Positions 46,825 through 55,214 of a DNA stretch of 64,000 nt are shown piece by piece. The stretch lies in contig CAXTAT010000027.1 in assembly GCA_964242415.1 (NCBI GenBank), positions 18,289 through 82,288 on the forward strand. Direction: 5' to 3'. Under the pieces are notes generated by a model. The model did not search any database and was not told the origin of the DNA. It saw only the letters and a list, made by a program, of their open reading frames with translations. A program made the position numbers and the translations under genes. The DNA is from DASWOJ01 sp964242415 (lineage in GTDB: Bacteria > Pseudomonadota > Alphaproteobacteria > Acetobacterales > Acetobacteraceae). Within the stretch, counting starts at the first letter, position 1. Every line of letters starts with the position of its first letter.

Positions 46825-47073
46825 TCACGCCTGCCAGAGCCTCACCCATCCGCCTCCGGCCTCGACCTTGCCGGGCAGCGCCATGGCCTGCTCCAGCGTC
46901 ATCCCGGCCGCCGGCGCCACCTCCCAGCCCTGCAGCACATACCACGCCTCCAGCGGCGTCAGCGGGAACGGCTGGTCCGCCGGCCAGAAGCCCCGATACG
47001 CCACCCGCCGCACCACCTCGGGGTCGGGCTGCCCCGTCATGTCCACCCCTGCCCTGCCGTCATCAGACATCAC
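46825..47073 (-). CDS. Hypothetical protein upstream of the YhaV toxin
   Basis: 82 residues from ATG 47073 (or Met12, 47040). The body is AYRGFWPADQPFPLTPLEAW, YVLQGWEVAPAAGMTLEQA and ends WVRLWQA. It is not the PrlF/AbrB-like antitoxin expected beside YhaV and I do not recognise the family. It is in the same frame as the toxin, separated by one TGA and 25 codons. The group II intron begins 65 bp upstream of its start. Confidence 0.55.
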   Translation of the reverse strand: MMSDDGRAGVDMTGQPDPEVVRRVAYRGFWPADQPFPLTPLEAWYVLQGWEVAPAAGMTLEQAMALPGKVEAGGGWVRLWQA

Positions 47074-47758
47074 GCTTGCTCCCCTTCATGGACCTCTGCC
47101 CTGCCCACACGAGCGAGAGACATACAGCGAACCATGGGTGCGCCGTTGTGGCGCTCTCTTTGTAGAGTTGAAAGGAGACAACTTTCGATCGGGACTTCTG
47201 GAACGTCCCGTAGCCGTCCGGCTCACCGGAGGGGGAAACCCTGCAAGGGACCAAAGCATGCCGGAGAAGCCGCTGGTGGGGTGAAGCCGTGTGGCCCCTG
47301 GGCGGCAAGGCTAAGGCACCCAAGGCAAAGCCTGGGTTTGGTTGAAGTCCGAGTTTCCGGGGAACAATCGCTGTAGCCAGCCCACCACGGACAAAGGGCT
47401 GGCAGGTGCGCACGCCGACCTGGGTCCACAGCAGGTGATCCCATTCTGGGACAGCGACGACCAGATGTGCGCCCCCATCGCCGATCAGGCGGGCAAGGAG
47501 ACGAAAGGACTGCCTACAGGTGTCGCAACTACCGAGAGCGTAACTGCGGGACGGCCTAAACAGGCAACCAGCCTACGCCTGCATGGCCGCGGAGGGGTCG
47601 TAGTAGCCGAATGCCGGGGGCAACGCCCCGGATAGCCCTGGCAACAGGGACGGGCGGCGGGAGGAAGTTGGGGTAACACCCCGGCGAAGGCCCGCCAGTC
47701 CGGGTGAAGGACCCCAGTTCGTGTGACCAACCGTGAGTAAGGAACGAGGGCACTGCTG

Positions 47759-49513
47759 ATGCAGGCGGATACGGTTCAGAAGCGGTTGGAAAGCTTGCCT
47801 TCATTGTCGAGGGCGGGCAAGCGCGTCAACGGCCTCGCGCGGCTGCTGGCGAGCCGGACACTGATGGATGCATCGGTGAACCGGACGCGCGGCAACCGCG
47901 GCACGGCCACGCCCGGGATCGACGGGGAAACGCTGGATGGCCTGACCATCGAGCGGATCAACGGCTGGGTCCGGAGCATGGTCGAGGGGACGTATCGCGC
48001 AAAGCCCGTCAAGCGTGTCTTCATACCCAAAGCGAACGGGAAACTGCGACCCTTGGGTATCCCGACCTACGCGGACCGCATGGTGCAAGACGCGCAGCGG
48101 GACATTCTCCAGCGGATCTACGAGCCGGTGTTCTCACGGGCCTCGTACGGCTTCCGCCCGGGACGCTCCTGCCAGACGGCGCTCAAGCAGGTCCAGGAGT
48201 ACTGGACGGGCACGAAGTGGTTCGTCGAGGTGGACATCAAAGGCTACTTCGACAACATCGACCACGACGTGCTCCTCCGGCTGCTTCGCAAACGGATCGA
48301 CGACGAAGCCTTCGTCGGCACGATCCGGGCGCAGCTGCGGGCGGGCGTGATGGAAAGCCTGGCCGAAGACCGCCGGCCGCAAGGCCGGAGGGGACGGCGA
48401 CAATACCGTCCCAGCTACAGTGGCACGCCGCAAGGAGGGATCGTCTCGCCCATTCTGGCCAACATCTACCTCCACGAACTCGACGAGTTCATGGCGGCGG
48501 AAATCGGGACCTTCAACCAAGGCAAGGCGCGCCGGTGGAACCCGCCCTACAGACGGGCCACACGTCGCGTCGAGGTGCTGCGGCAGAAGGTCAAGAGGTT
48601 GGAGGCAAAAGGGGCGGGAACGGACCACCCGGACCGGCACAGGCACATCGCGGAGATCAAGGAACTCTCACGAACCATGCGGACCATGCCGAGCGTGGAC
48701 CCCATGGACCCGGGCTACCGTCGCCTGATCTACCTGAGATACGCGGATGATTTCCTCATCGGCGTGATCGGGTCCAAGGCTGAAGCGGCGGCCGTGCTGG
48801 AGAAGGTGCGCACTTTTCTGAAGGACACGCTCCACCTGGACGTGTCGGAGGACAAGACGGGCATCGTCAAGGCCACGGACGGGGCGAGGTTCCTTGGCTA
48901 CGACATACGAACCAAGGACGGGATGCGGGTCACCAAGACCCGGCGCGGCGGCTTCGTCTCAACGAGGCGGTGCCCGGCGGGCCAGGTCATCCTGCGCATC
49001 CCGCCGCGGAAGCTGCAGAGCTTCTGCAACAAGCACGGGTATGGTGACTATTACACCTGCAAAGGGACGCACCGTAGCGGCCTGATCCATAGCTCGGACT
49101 ATGAGATCACGAGCATCTACAACGCGGAACTCAGGGGATTTGCGACCTACTACCGACTGGACACCCGGGTGAGAACCCGACTGACCCGGCTCGCGTGGGT
49201 GGCGTCGCAGAGCCTGATGAGAACCCTGGCGGCGAAGCATAGGACCAGAGTCGGCGTGATCTTGCGGAAACTGCGGCGGCCGGATGGACGGCATGTCGTG
49301 TGGCACCCGGGCAAGGGTGGCAGGAAGCTGGAGGTGACGGTGTGGCGGCCCAAGGACATCGCGCATGTCGGGGTCGCCTCGCCGCGAGCGGACGTGGACA
49401 GGGCGCCCCTCGGGGCGACCCTGGCAAGAAGCAGAACGGATGTGACGGATCGGCTGCTGGCCGGGGAGTGCGAGAACGCCTTTTGCACGTCCCCGCCCAG
49501 CACCCCGATCTAA
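47759..49513 (+). CDS. ltrA: Group II intron reverse transcriptase/maturase, HNH domain lost to a stop codon
   Basis: 584 residues. RT domains: RRVFIPK-type region KRVFIPKANGKLRPLGIPTY, YGFRPGRSCQTAL, VEVDIKGYFDNIDHD, GTPQGGIVSPILANIYL and catalytic YADD at 328-331. The maturase X domain follows (RGFATYYRL, then LTRLAWVASQSLMRTLAAKH). The frame ends CENAFCTSPPSTPI-TAA. Directly after the TAA the same frame continues VHHVRALADAG and CIHCHRLVH, the HNH/Zn endonuclease motifs. RT and splicing functions can be intact, but second-strand DNA cleavage should be lost. The start at 47759 follows AAGGAACGAGG. Confidence 0.93.
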   Translation: MQADTVQKRLESLPSLSRAGKRVNGLARLLASRTLMDASVNRTRGNRGTATPGIDGETLDGLTIERINGWVRSMVEGTYRAKPVKRVFIPKANGKLRPLGIPTYADRMVQDAQRDILQRIYEPVFSRASYGFRPGRSCQTALKQVQEYWTGTKWFVEVDIKGYFDNIDHDVLLRLLRKRIDDEAFVGTIRAQLRAGVMESLAEDRRPQGRRGRRQYRPSYSGTPQGGIVSPILANIYLHELDEFMAAEIGTFNQGKARRWNPPYRRATRRVEVLRQKVKRLEAKGAGTDHPDRHRHIAEIKELSRTMRTMPSVDPMDPGYRRLIYLRYADDFLIGVIGSKAEAAAVLEKVRTFLKDTLHLDVSEDKTGIVKATDGARFLGYDIRTKDGMRVTKTRRGGFVSTRRCPAGQVILRIPPRKLQSFCNKHGYGDYYTCKGTHRSGLIHSSDYEITSIYNAELRGFATYYRLDTRVRTRLTRLAWVASQSLMRTLAAKHRTRVGVILRKLRRPDGRHVVWHPGKGGRKLEVTVWRPKDIAHVGVASPRADVDRAPLGATLARSRTDVTDRLLAGECENAFCTSPPSTPI

Positions 49514-49765
49514 GTGCATCACGTGAGGGCCTTGGCAGATGCAGGACGGTCCTCCTTTGTGGAGTGGCTGGCTAGCGCCCGCAACCGCAAGACGCGATAC
49601 CTTTGCATCCACTGCCACCGCCTGGTGCACACCAAGACAGGGCGAAACAAGGTGAGTTACACGAGCGGAGAGCCGGATGCCGGGACAACTGGCACGTCCG
49701 GTTCGGGGAGGGGGAGCCTCGCGGTCGGACGCCAAAGCATCGCCCACAACGGGAGAGGTGAATGA
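49514..49765 (+). pseudogene. Detached HNH endonuclease tail of the intron maturase
   Basis: In frame with the maturase after its TAA. HHVRALADAG, then RNRKTRYLCIHCHRLVH give the HNH and zinc-ligand residues of intron-encoded proteins. The remaining codons run into domain V and are not protein-like. A GAA-to-TAA change before VHH would explain the break. Confidence 0.75.
49670..49704 (+). ncRNA. Group II intron domain V
   Basis: A hairpin opening GAGCCGGATGCCGGG and closing TGGCACGTCCGGTTC, with the internal bulge and tetraloop region GACAACT between. This is the catalytic domain V pattern (GAGC...GUUC) of bacterial group II introns. The coordinates mark the paired part only. Confidence 0.8.
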
Positions 49766-49780
49766 CAATCCGGTCCTTGG

Positions 49781-50032
49781 CTACCCCACTCCACATAACT
49801 CCGGGGACGGATCGGTGAACGCCGCCACGACCGGGCTGCTGTAGTGGCGCTTGCGTGCCCTGACGGAGCTGGCCTTGTCGTGATCTGCAGAACGCATGCC
49901 GTCCATCGAGTATATGTTCTCCAGAGCGTCGAGCGGCAGCAGCATTCCCTCCGCGCCTGGCTGGGCAGAGGCCGACGTAAGGCAACCAAGCGAAGGCAAT
50001 GCAGCCGGAAGCAAGAGCATGGTTTGCATCAC
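49781..50032 (-). CDS. Hypothetical small secreted protein, 3' end at the intron junction
   Basis: 83 residues: a signal-like N-terminus (MLLLPAALPSLGCLTSASA), then ALENIYSMDGMRSADHDKA and a basic tail, ending PSPELCGVG. Its TAG lies inside the last bases of the group II intron, so the annotated C-terminus is created by the insertion. If the intron is removed, the frame could continue into the sequence left of 47138. I do not recognise the family. Confidence 0.5.
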   Translation of the reverse strand: MMQTMLLLPAALPSLGCLTSASAQPGAEGMLLPLDALENIYSMDGMRSADHDKASSVRARKRHYSSPVVAAFTDPSPELCGVG

Positions 50033-50044
50033 GACCCCTCCATT

Positions 50045-50287
50045 CTACATCAATGAAAATGATGTTGGCTCGATTGCGGTATTGCTTACCGACGATATGC
50101 CTGCAGATGCCATACTTTTCATACTTGGAAGACCGGTTGCCCCCACAAATCCGGCCGGTTTCGCTTGAGAGTGAGCTGCAGCGTCAAAGCGCCGCCAGTT
50201 CCCCCTGCGCGCGATTACCAACGCGAATATCGCAAGGGATAGCGCAAACGGAATGGATGCCAGCAAGAAGATCATCATGTGCATCAT
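50045..50287 (-). CDS. Small single-helix membrane protein, unknown
   Basis: 80 residues with one clear membrane segment (MMIFLLASIPFALSLAIFALVI) followed by a basic cytosolic stop (ARRGNWRR) and a Ser/Ala-rich tail. The start at 50287 follows AAAAAGG. It lies between the lytic transglycosylase gene and the small secreted protein gene, all minus-strand, so they may form one unit. No family recognised. Confidence 0.6.
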   Translation of the reverse strand: MMHMMIFLLASIPFALSLAIFALVIARRGNWRRFDAAAHSQAKPAGFVGATGLPSMKSMASAGISSVSNTAIEPTSFSLM

Positions 50288-50333
50288 GAACAGCCTTTTT
50301 GCAATGAAACTGGAAGCAAGCCTCCAGGCCATG

Positions 50334-51434
50334 CTACGGGTCGGACGGCGGTGATGCCGCGTAAGCCTGATCCATACGCGCGACAGTGGTGGCAACACGC
50401 TCGTCTGGATGGCGCTGCTTGTCAGATGGCGGTTTCCTGACCGCCGTCGCGATCACCGGCACGAAACGGGCGCGGTGGTCGTCAAGCATCGACCGGATCG
50501 CGTCGTATGTGCTCCTGACCGAAAGGGAATGGCCATCGCCGGCAAGCAGCCCGGCATTGCGCAGCACCGTTCGGCTGGCGACGCTGCGGACCGGCGCCGA
50601 AGGGCTTTGCCTCGATGCGGTCAGGAACCGGGCTGTGCTGGCCGGTCCCAGCACATAGGTCAGGTAGAAGTCCGCAGACCTCATGCTCCGCCCCATCGAC
50701 GCCTGCATAATCGTGCGACTCTGCTTCAGCACCTCGCCCGCCATGCTCGCCGACAGGATCGGATCGCTCCGAAGCGCGAGGACGGCCTCCTGGCTGAACT
50801 GCCCCTGGACGGTGTACTCGCCGGAGGGGTCGATGTGGATCGCTGCGACATACTCGGCCAGACCATGCTGGGACCCGAACTCGTGGACGGCTCGGAGCCA
50901 AGTTCCGGATGTGAACTGCAGCAGCCCGGCAGCCGAGGTGAGGGTGCTGCAGGCCTCCGGGGTGAACCTGCTCTCCCGCCACGCGAGTGCCAGCATCAGG
51001 TCGGGGGCGATGCCAGAGTGCCCCGCGGCATCGAGGATGGCCCCGAGAACAGAGGGGGGCAGGACCGGGTTGTCCCACACGGTGTTCACCAAATGCGCCG
51101 GCTTGCCATAGGAGGCCACGGCTGGCGCTGTGCCGGGGTGCGGCCGGCTGTGCCGGGTGTAGGTGCGTCTGGCGCTGCCCGAGTAGGACACGTGCATCGA
51201 GTGCGGAGCATGCGCCTGTCTGTGGCCGGCACGCACGGCGCGGCCATGCTTGCTGGATGGCGTCTGGCTGGCCGACGCCGCAGCCGGGCTGGTCAGCAGG
51301 ACAGCAAGGCCCGCGGCTGCGGCCAACGGGAAGCCTGTCCCGTGACGGAGCCTCGCGAGGCCGTGCGCCGTGCTGGGTGGCGCGTCAAGCAAGGGGTTCG
51401 CACTGCTCGCGCCAGTCATTCGGCTGCGACGCAT
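50334..51434 (-). CDS. Lytic transglycosylase (SLT-domain) protein
   Basis: 366 residues. An N-terminal hydrophobic export segment (GFPLAAAAGLAVLLTSPAAASA) and a His/Arg/Ser-rich linker precede an SLT-type domain: LMLALAWRESRFTPEAC with catalytic Glu in RESRF, then TSAAGLLQFTSGTWL. Such enzymes cleave peptidoglycan glycan strands, forming anhydro-muropeptides, often to admit secretion or transfer machinery. A long C-terminal tail is unconserved. The start could also be Met6 (51419). Neither start has a strong ribosome site. Confidence 0.85.
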   Translation of the reverse strand: MRRSRMTGASSANPLLDAPPSTAHGLARLRHGTGFPLAAAAGLAVLLTSPAAASASQTPSSKHGRAVRAGHRQAHAPHSMHVSYSGSARRTYTRHSRPHPGTAPAVASYGKPAHLVNTVWDNPVLPPSVLGAILDAAGHSGIAPDLMLALAWRESRFTPEACSTLTSAAGLLQFTSGTWLRAVHEFGSQHGLAEYVAAIHIDPSGEYTVQGQFSQEAVLALRSDPILSASMAGEVLKQSRTIMQASMGRSMRSADFYLTYVLGPASTARFLTASRQSPSAPVRSVASRTVLRNAGLLAGDGHSLSVRSTYDAIRSMLDDHRARFVPVIATAVRKPPSDKQRHPDERVATTVARMDQAYAASPPSDP

Positions 51435-51531
51435 GTCGTTGGGCAGATGCAGGTGTTCATCTCGGTGTGCTTTCAGAAAGGGCGGCCGAGGATGCCCTGC
51501 AGCTTCGGACCCGCACGATTGTCGAAGGGCG

Positions 51532-51765
51532 CTAGGTCAGCGCGGACGACCCGCCGGCGGCCGAGGCCAGCTTGTTGCCAAAGGCTTCCCAGATCGGCAG
51601 CTCAAGCTTTCCTGCCCGTTCCACGCGTCCTGACTGGCGTGCGGCATCAGCCCGGCTGGTCAGATACAGGATGACCGCATCCGGGTTGGCCAGATGGCGG
51701 GGCTGACCTTGGTTCGGGATGCTTGGCGAGCTGTTCGTGTCGGCGGACGGGACGACCCGAAGCAT
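51532..51765 (-). CDS. Hypothetical protein
   Basis: 77 residues from an ATG preceded by AGGTGAAG. The sequence is NPDAVILYLTSRADAARQSG, RVERAGKLELPIWEAFGNKL. Codon use is like the neighbours, there is no signal or membrane segment, and no family is recognised. It lies 97 bp upstream of the transglycosylase gene on the same strand. Confidence 0.5.
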   Translation of the reverse strand: MLRVVPSADTNSSPSIPNQGQPRHLANPDAVILYLTSRADAARQSGRVERAGKLELPIWEAFGNKLASAAGGSSALT

Positions 51766-52161
51766 GGTTCTTCACCTGCTGGAGGTTGACATGGCACTTA
51801 GTTTCGGAACGAGCGGGGCGAAGCATTTGGGCGACAGATCATGAGCAGGCTGCTGCAGGCCGTGGAGCGATCCCGGCGAAAGAGATTTCGTGAGAGGGTT
51901 GCAGCCAAAACAGAAGGTTCAGATGCAGGGCTGGCCTGGAGGCATACGCAGTTCAAGCAGGGCACGTTTGTCAGGGCTTCGGTAGGAGAGAGCGCCACAT
52001 GAACGTGCCGTCCAATTCCTGCCATTTGAGAAGAGCTGAGACACCCCACCTCGCGCGGCGACGCATGATGTGCGAGTCCATTTCGGGCATGGCCATGCTG
52101 GTGGGTTCCGGCAGTAGGATGCCGCCACTGGCCCCACGGCATCGGATCGCTCAATCGCCTG
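51766..52161. other. Intergenic region, no supported gene
   Basis: About 396 bp. A 53-codon + strand frame at 51841-52002 (MSRLLQAVERSRRKRFRERV) and longer minus-strand frames are open, but none has a ribosome site or recognisable domain. It probably holds the promoter of the minus-strand gene at 51765. Confidence 0.35.
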
Positions 52162-52470
52162 CTACGCCTCGAACTGGCGTGTCTGGTGCCAGTGTCCGTC
52201 GGCACGCCCGTTCTGACATCCTTCTTGCTGCCAAGGGAGATAGGCCCGCTCGCGGATGTGCTGCTGGCAAGGACGCGACCAGTGCTCGTCGGCCCGTTTG
52301 TCAGAGCAGCCGTCCTGTTGCCAAAGCAGGTAGGCTTGCTCCCGCACGGCATAATGCAGGGCTTGCGCTGTTTGGCAGGAGCGGTCGTGGCGACTTCCGT
52401 ATGGGTTCCAGGCGCCACCGCGGCTGACGTGCATCCTGGTGGTCAGGTCTTTGAGTTCCGCATCGGGCAC
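52162..52470 (-). CDS. DUF2934 domain-containing protein with two tandem repeats
   Basis: 102 residues. The C-terminal half has two copies of the DUF2934 pattern: REQAYLLWQQDGCSDKRADE-HW and RERAYLPWQQEGCQNGRADG-HW. Family members are small soluble proteins of unknown function common in plant-associated and stress-adapted alphaproteobacteria. The frame opens with a GTG at 52470; the ATG at 52434 (MHVSRGG) is the alternative start. It stands alone, next to the mobile debris. Confidence 0.75.
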   Translation of the reverse strand: MPDAELKDLTTRMHVSRGGAWNPYGSRHDRSCQTAQALHYAVREQAYLLWQQDGCSDKRADEHWSRPCQQHIRERAYLPWQQEGCQNGRADGHWHQTRQFEA

Positions 52471-52887
52471 AAGCCGCTGATAAGTTGATGCCTGGATAGC
52501 CTTATCCTGGAAGGCGATGTCCTCCGATACATCCTGTTTCCCCTGATTGTCGCGGGAGAGGTGTGCAGGACGTTCTTATTGTCGAGAACATCAACCAGGC
52601 ACTCGGTCAAGACAACATCCTTTCTGAAGTCGCTCGCTGTTTGAATAGCGATTCGGGTCAAGCCCTATCCTGTCGCTGTGGATGACGCTTTTGGCATGGG
52701 ACGTCGCCGTCTGGCAGGCACGTTGAAGCAAAAGAGGCGGCTTCCGAGGGAGCCCCCAACTTTATGAAGTAAACGTCTTGCAATGTGACAGATGCATGTT
52801 GCAAGTTCAGGGTTTACCAGACACGCCTTGTTGAATAAATAACCGTTTGTGCGGCGTACAGGCGCAGTTTTGAGCTGTATGAGCTTT
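52471..52887. other. Intergenic region, possible insertion-sequence debris
   Basis: AT-richer than its surroundings. It contains TTGTTGAATAAATAACCG near 52830, the kind of sequence found at ends of IS5-type elements. No open frame with a recognisable domain. Confidence 0.35.
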
Positions 52888-53134
52888 GGGTGCCGTCAAC
52901 TTGTTGGATTGAGGTCGCGATGGCGCGCGGTAAGGATGGCGTGCCCTTGGATATGCCGCAGCGGCGAGGCCGGTGACCTCGGCCCAAACCTGCAAGGCCT
53001 GGCTGCGGGCGGCTCGATATTAAACGGCTGGGAGGTGGCGGCGGCGGCGCAGGAAGTGAGGTGGCCCCACTTGTTCGGACAGGTTGGCGGCGGAGCTAAG
53101 CTGGTCCCTGGTTCTGGTTATGCCGCCTTCAGGT

Positions 53135-53174
53135 CCGACGCTGTTGCCCGGGCATGCCCGGGCAACAGCGTCGG
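53135..53174. repeat. 40-bp perfect palindrome without spacer
   Basis: CCGACGCTGTTGCCCGGGCA is followed immediately by its exact reverse complement. It lies just beyond the C-terminal codons of the transposase remnant. Perfect spacer-free palindromes of this length are unstable, which suggests a recent head-to-head joining of two identical ends. Confidence 0.9.
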
Positions 53175-53175
53175 C

Positions 53176-54004
53176 AATGCTCCGCGATATGCCTCATTCG
53201 GCGTCCGCCCAGCCAGCACTGCATGAGGCCGGTGCGTGTTGTAGGGACTGATCCACCGAACCAGGCCGCCATGCAGGGCGGGACCAGTCTCGAACACATG
53301 AAGGTAGACGCACTCGTATTTCAGCGACCGCCACAGCTTTCAGCGACCGCCACAGCCGCTCGATGAACACGTTGTCCATCCAGCGCCCGCGGCCGTCCAT
53401 GCTGATCTGGATGCCGGCATCGGTCAGCACCTGGGTGAACGCCAGGCTGGTGAACTGGCTGCCCCACGCAAATCGCTTCGCGATTTCGCTGGGTCGGTGT
53501 TGAAGACGTCGGGCGTGTCATGCCGGGCGAGCGCCTTCTCCAGCGCGTCGGTGCAGAATGCCACATCCATGGTGTTGCACAGCCGCCAGGACAGCACCCG
53601 GCGGCTGTGCCAGTCCATGACCGCCACCAGGTACAGAAAGCCCCGCCGCATAGGAATGTAGGTGAGGTCCGAGCCCCTGGCCTGGTTGGGCCGCACGATG
53701 GCCAGGGTCCGCAGCAGGTAGGGATAGACCCGGTGCTCCGGATGCGGCGCGCTGGTGTTCGGCTTCTAGTAGATCGCAGCCAGGCCCATCCGGCGCATCA
53801 GCGCCAGGGTCGCCGCGCTCTCGCCTGTTGGCCGGTCGTGGTGGCCCAAGCGGCTGATCCCGAGTAGCGCGCAGTGCCGCACGACCGAGAGGCGCGGAGG
53901 CGACGCCTCGATCATCCCGCGCCTCCGCTCCACGCTCATCGACCGGAGGCCTTCGCCAAATCCCGCTCCACCACCAACTGGCCGATCTCGGCGTGCAGAC
54001 GGCT
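53176..54004 (-). pseudogene. IS3-family transposase (orfA end plus orfB), multiply disrupted
   Basis: Reading from 54004: the end of orfA (LHAEIGQLVVERD), the start of orfB (MSVERRRGMIEASPPRLSVV), an internal deletion after ATLALMRR, then GLAAIY-TAG-KPNTSAPHPEHR (Gln codon turned TAG), the DDE domain (SDLTYIPMRRGFLYLVAVMD), a palindromic insertion (AAATCGCGAAGCGATTT) disrupting FNTDQG, and ISMDGRGRWMDNVFIERLWR. A 19-bp tandem duplication (53319-53356) shifts the frame after WRSLK, and the end is RPHAVLAGRTPNEAYRG. The element cannot be active. Confidence 0.85.
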
Positions 54005-54225
54005 CAGCCCCGCCCCCCCGGCCGCCTGCACCGCCCGCCGTCCATGCCCTCAACCGCATGCTGGCGCTGGAAAGCCCGATCCCTGTCCGCATCGCCTGAC
54101 CCACGACCGGGGCTGGGGCAACTGCGCCCACTCCCTGGTCCGTGCACACGGCCACGCGCCATTGCGACCTCGATCCAACAAGTTGACGGTGCCCTTTGGA
54201 GCGTCCCGCGAAGCCGGCCACGCGT

Positions 54226-54238
54226 GAGTAGTTTCCGA
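54226..54238 (+). promoter_or_regulatory. GAGTAGTTTCCGA element, copy 1
   Basis: Exact GAGTAGTTTCCGA followed by GGCTG, 107 bp upstream of the PRC-barrel gene at 54346. The element recurs at 59471 (minus), 59620, 60403 (weaker), 60665 and 63951. It could be a promoter or operator element, or a recurrent junction sequence. Confidence 0.55.
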
Positions 54239-54345
54239 GGCTGTGATCCCCGGCCCCGGCCAGCCACATCGAGGGCTAGACCGATGCCACGCGGTGTACC
54301 ACCGCTGGGATCAAAGATCATGGCCGCAAGCGAAGGAAACCCACC

Positions 54346-55149
54346 ATGCTGAACATCGTATCGTCGCTCAAGGGGTTCGGCATCCAGGCCAAGGATGGCA
54401 GCCTTGGAACCGTCAGCGACTTCCTGTTCGATGACAGCACCTGGAAGGTGCGCTGGCTGGTGGTCGACACCGGCAGGTGGCTGACTGGACGCAAGGTTCT
54501 GGTCCACCCGTCGGCGGTCGGATACGCAGATTACGGGTCGCGGGAACTCACCGTCGCGCTGACGAAGACGCAGGTCAAGGACAGCCCGGACATCGCCAAG
54601 GACCGGCCGGTCTCACAGCAAATGCAGAACGACCTGTATGGCTACTATGGTTGGGACCCGCTCTGGGGCGGAGGGATGTACGGTGCCGGCCTATACGGTG
54701 CCGGCCTGTATGGCGGCGGAATGGGCGCGATTGCCTCGCCGCTGTCGGCGCGGGCCTATTTTGGCGCAAGCGCTGTGCGTGAAGCCGAGCGGGGCAAGGT
54801 CGATCACGATGAGGGCGACCCCCACCTGCGCAGCATCGCCGAGGTCACGGGCTACCACGTCCATGCCATCGACGGGAGCATCGGACACGTCGAGAACTTC
54901 CTTGTTGACAGCGAAAGCTGGGGCATCCGCTACCTCATCGTCGATACCTCCAACTGGTGGGTCGGCCAGCATGTCCTGCTGTCGCCCTATGCGGTCAAGG
55001 AAGTGGACTGGTCGGACCGCCACATCCAACTCGACGTTGCCCGGGACAAGGTCAAGTCCAGCCCGTCCTGGAACCCCGCCAACATCATAGACGGCGACTT
55101 CGAGAAGCGGCTGCACAGCCATTACGACTGGCCGGGCTACGGTTGGTAA
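54346..55149 (+). CDS. Double PRC-barrel domain protein
   Basis: 267 residues with two PRC-barrel modules. The first (about 5-85) is LKGFGIQAKDGSLGTVSDFL, VRWLVVDTGRWLTGRKVLVHP. The second (about 160-245) is EVTGYHVHAIDGSIGHVENF, IRYLIVDTSNWWVGQHVLLSP. The linker is Gly/Tyr-rich (MYGAGLYGAGLYGGG, from 15-bp DNA repeats near 54683). PRC barrels bind proteins or RNA; double-barrel versions of this type are common in stress islands of alphaproteobacteria. No signal peptide. The ribosome site is GAAGGAAA. The 13-bp element lies upstream. Confidence 0.88.
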   Translation: MLNIVSSLKGFGIQAKDGSLGTVSDFLFDDSTWKVRWLVVDTGRWLTGRKVLVHPSAVGYADYGSRELTVALTKTQVKDSPDIAKDRPVSQQMQNDLYGYYGWDPLWGGGMYGAGLYGAGLYGGGMGAIASPLSARAYFGASAVREAERGKVDHDEGDPHLRSIAEVTGYHVHAIDGSIGHVENFLVDSESWGIRYLIVDTSNWWVGQHVLLSPYAVKEVDWSDRHIQLDVARDKVKSSPSWNPANIIDGDFEKRLHSHYDWPGYGW

Positions 55150-55214
55150 CGGGACGGCGCGTTTCTTGGCGCTGGCGGGCTGGGGCAAAGGTCCTGGCCG
55201 GCAGGAGATGCACG

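Larger units (their letters stand above)
47138..49785 (+). mobile_element. Group II intron with reverse transcriptase
   Basis: The 5' end is placed at GTGCGCC (47138), matching the GUGYG consensus. About 620 bases of structured non-coding RNA (domains I-IV) follow, then the maturase gene, domain V (49670) and a short domain VI. The 3' end lies at about 49785, after CTACCCC; both ends are approximate. The intron is a self-splicing ribozyme that spreads by retrohoming with its own protein. Confidence 0.82.
52888..54194. mobile_element. Degenerate mobile-element island bounded by 43-bp imperfect inverted repeats
   Basis: 52888-52930 and the reverse complement of 54152-54194 agree at 38 of 43 positions, sharing CCGTCAACTTGTTGGAT. 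Between them lies a decayed IS3-type transposase and a 40-bp palindrome. Whether the 43-bp pair are ends of one element or two remnants of another is not clear. Confidence 0.6.

Noticed and set aside
51841..52002. 53-codon + strand ORF
   Set aside because: No ribosome site, no recognised family, and in a region of generally open frames.
51798..52418. 206-codon minus-strand frame
   Set aside because: It overlaps the DUF2934 gene in another frame and has no recognisable domain; the DUF2934 frame has repeated family motifs.
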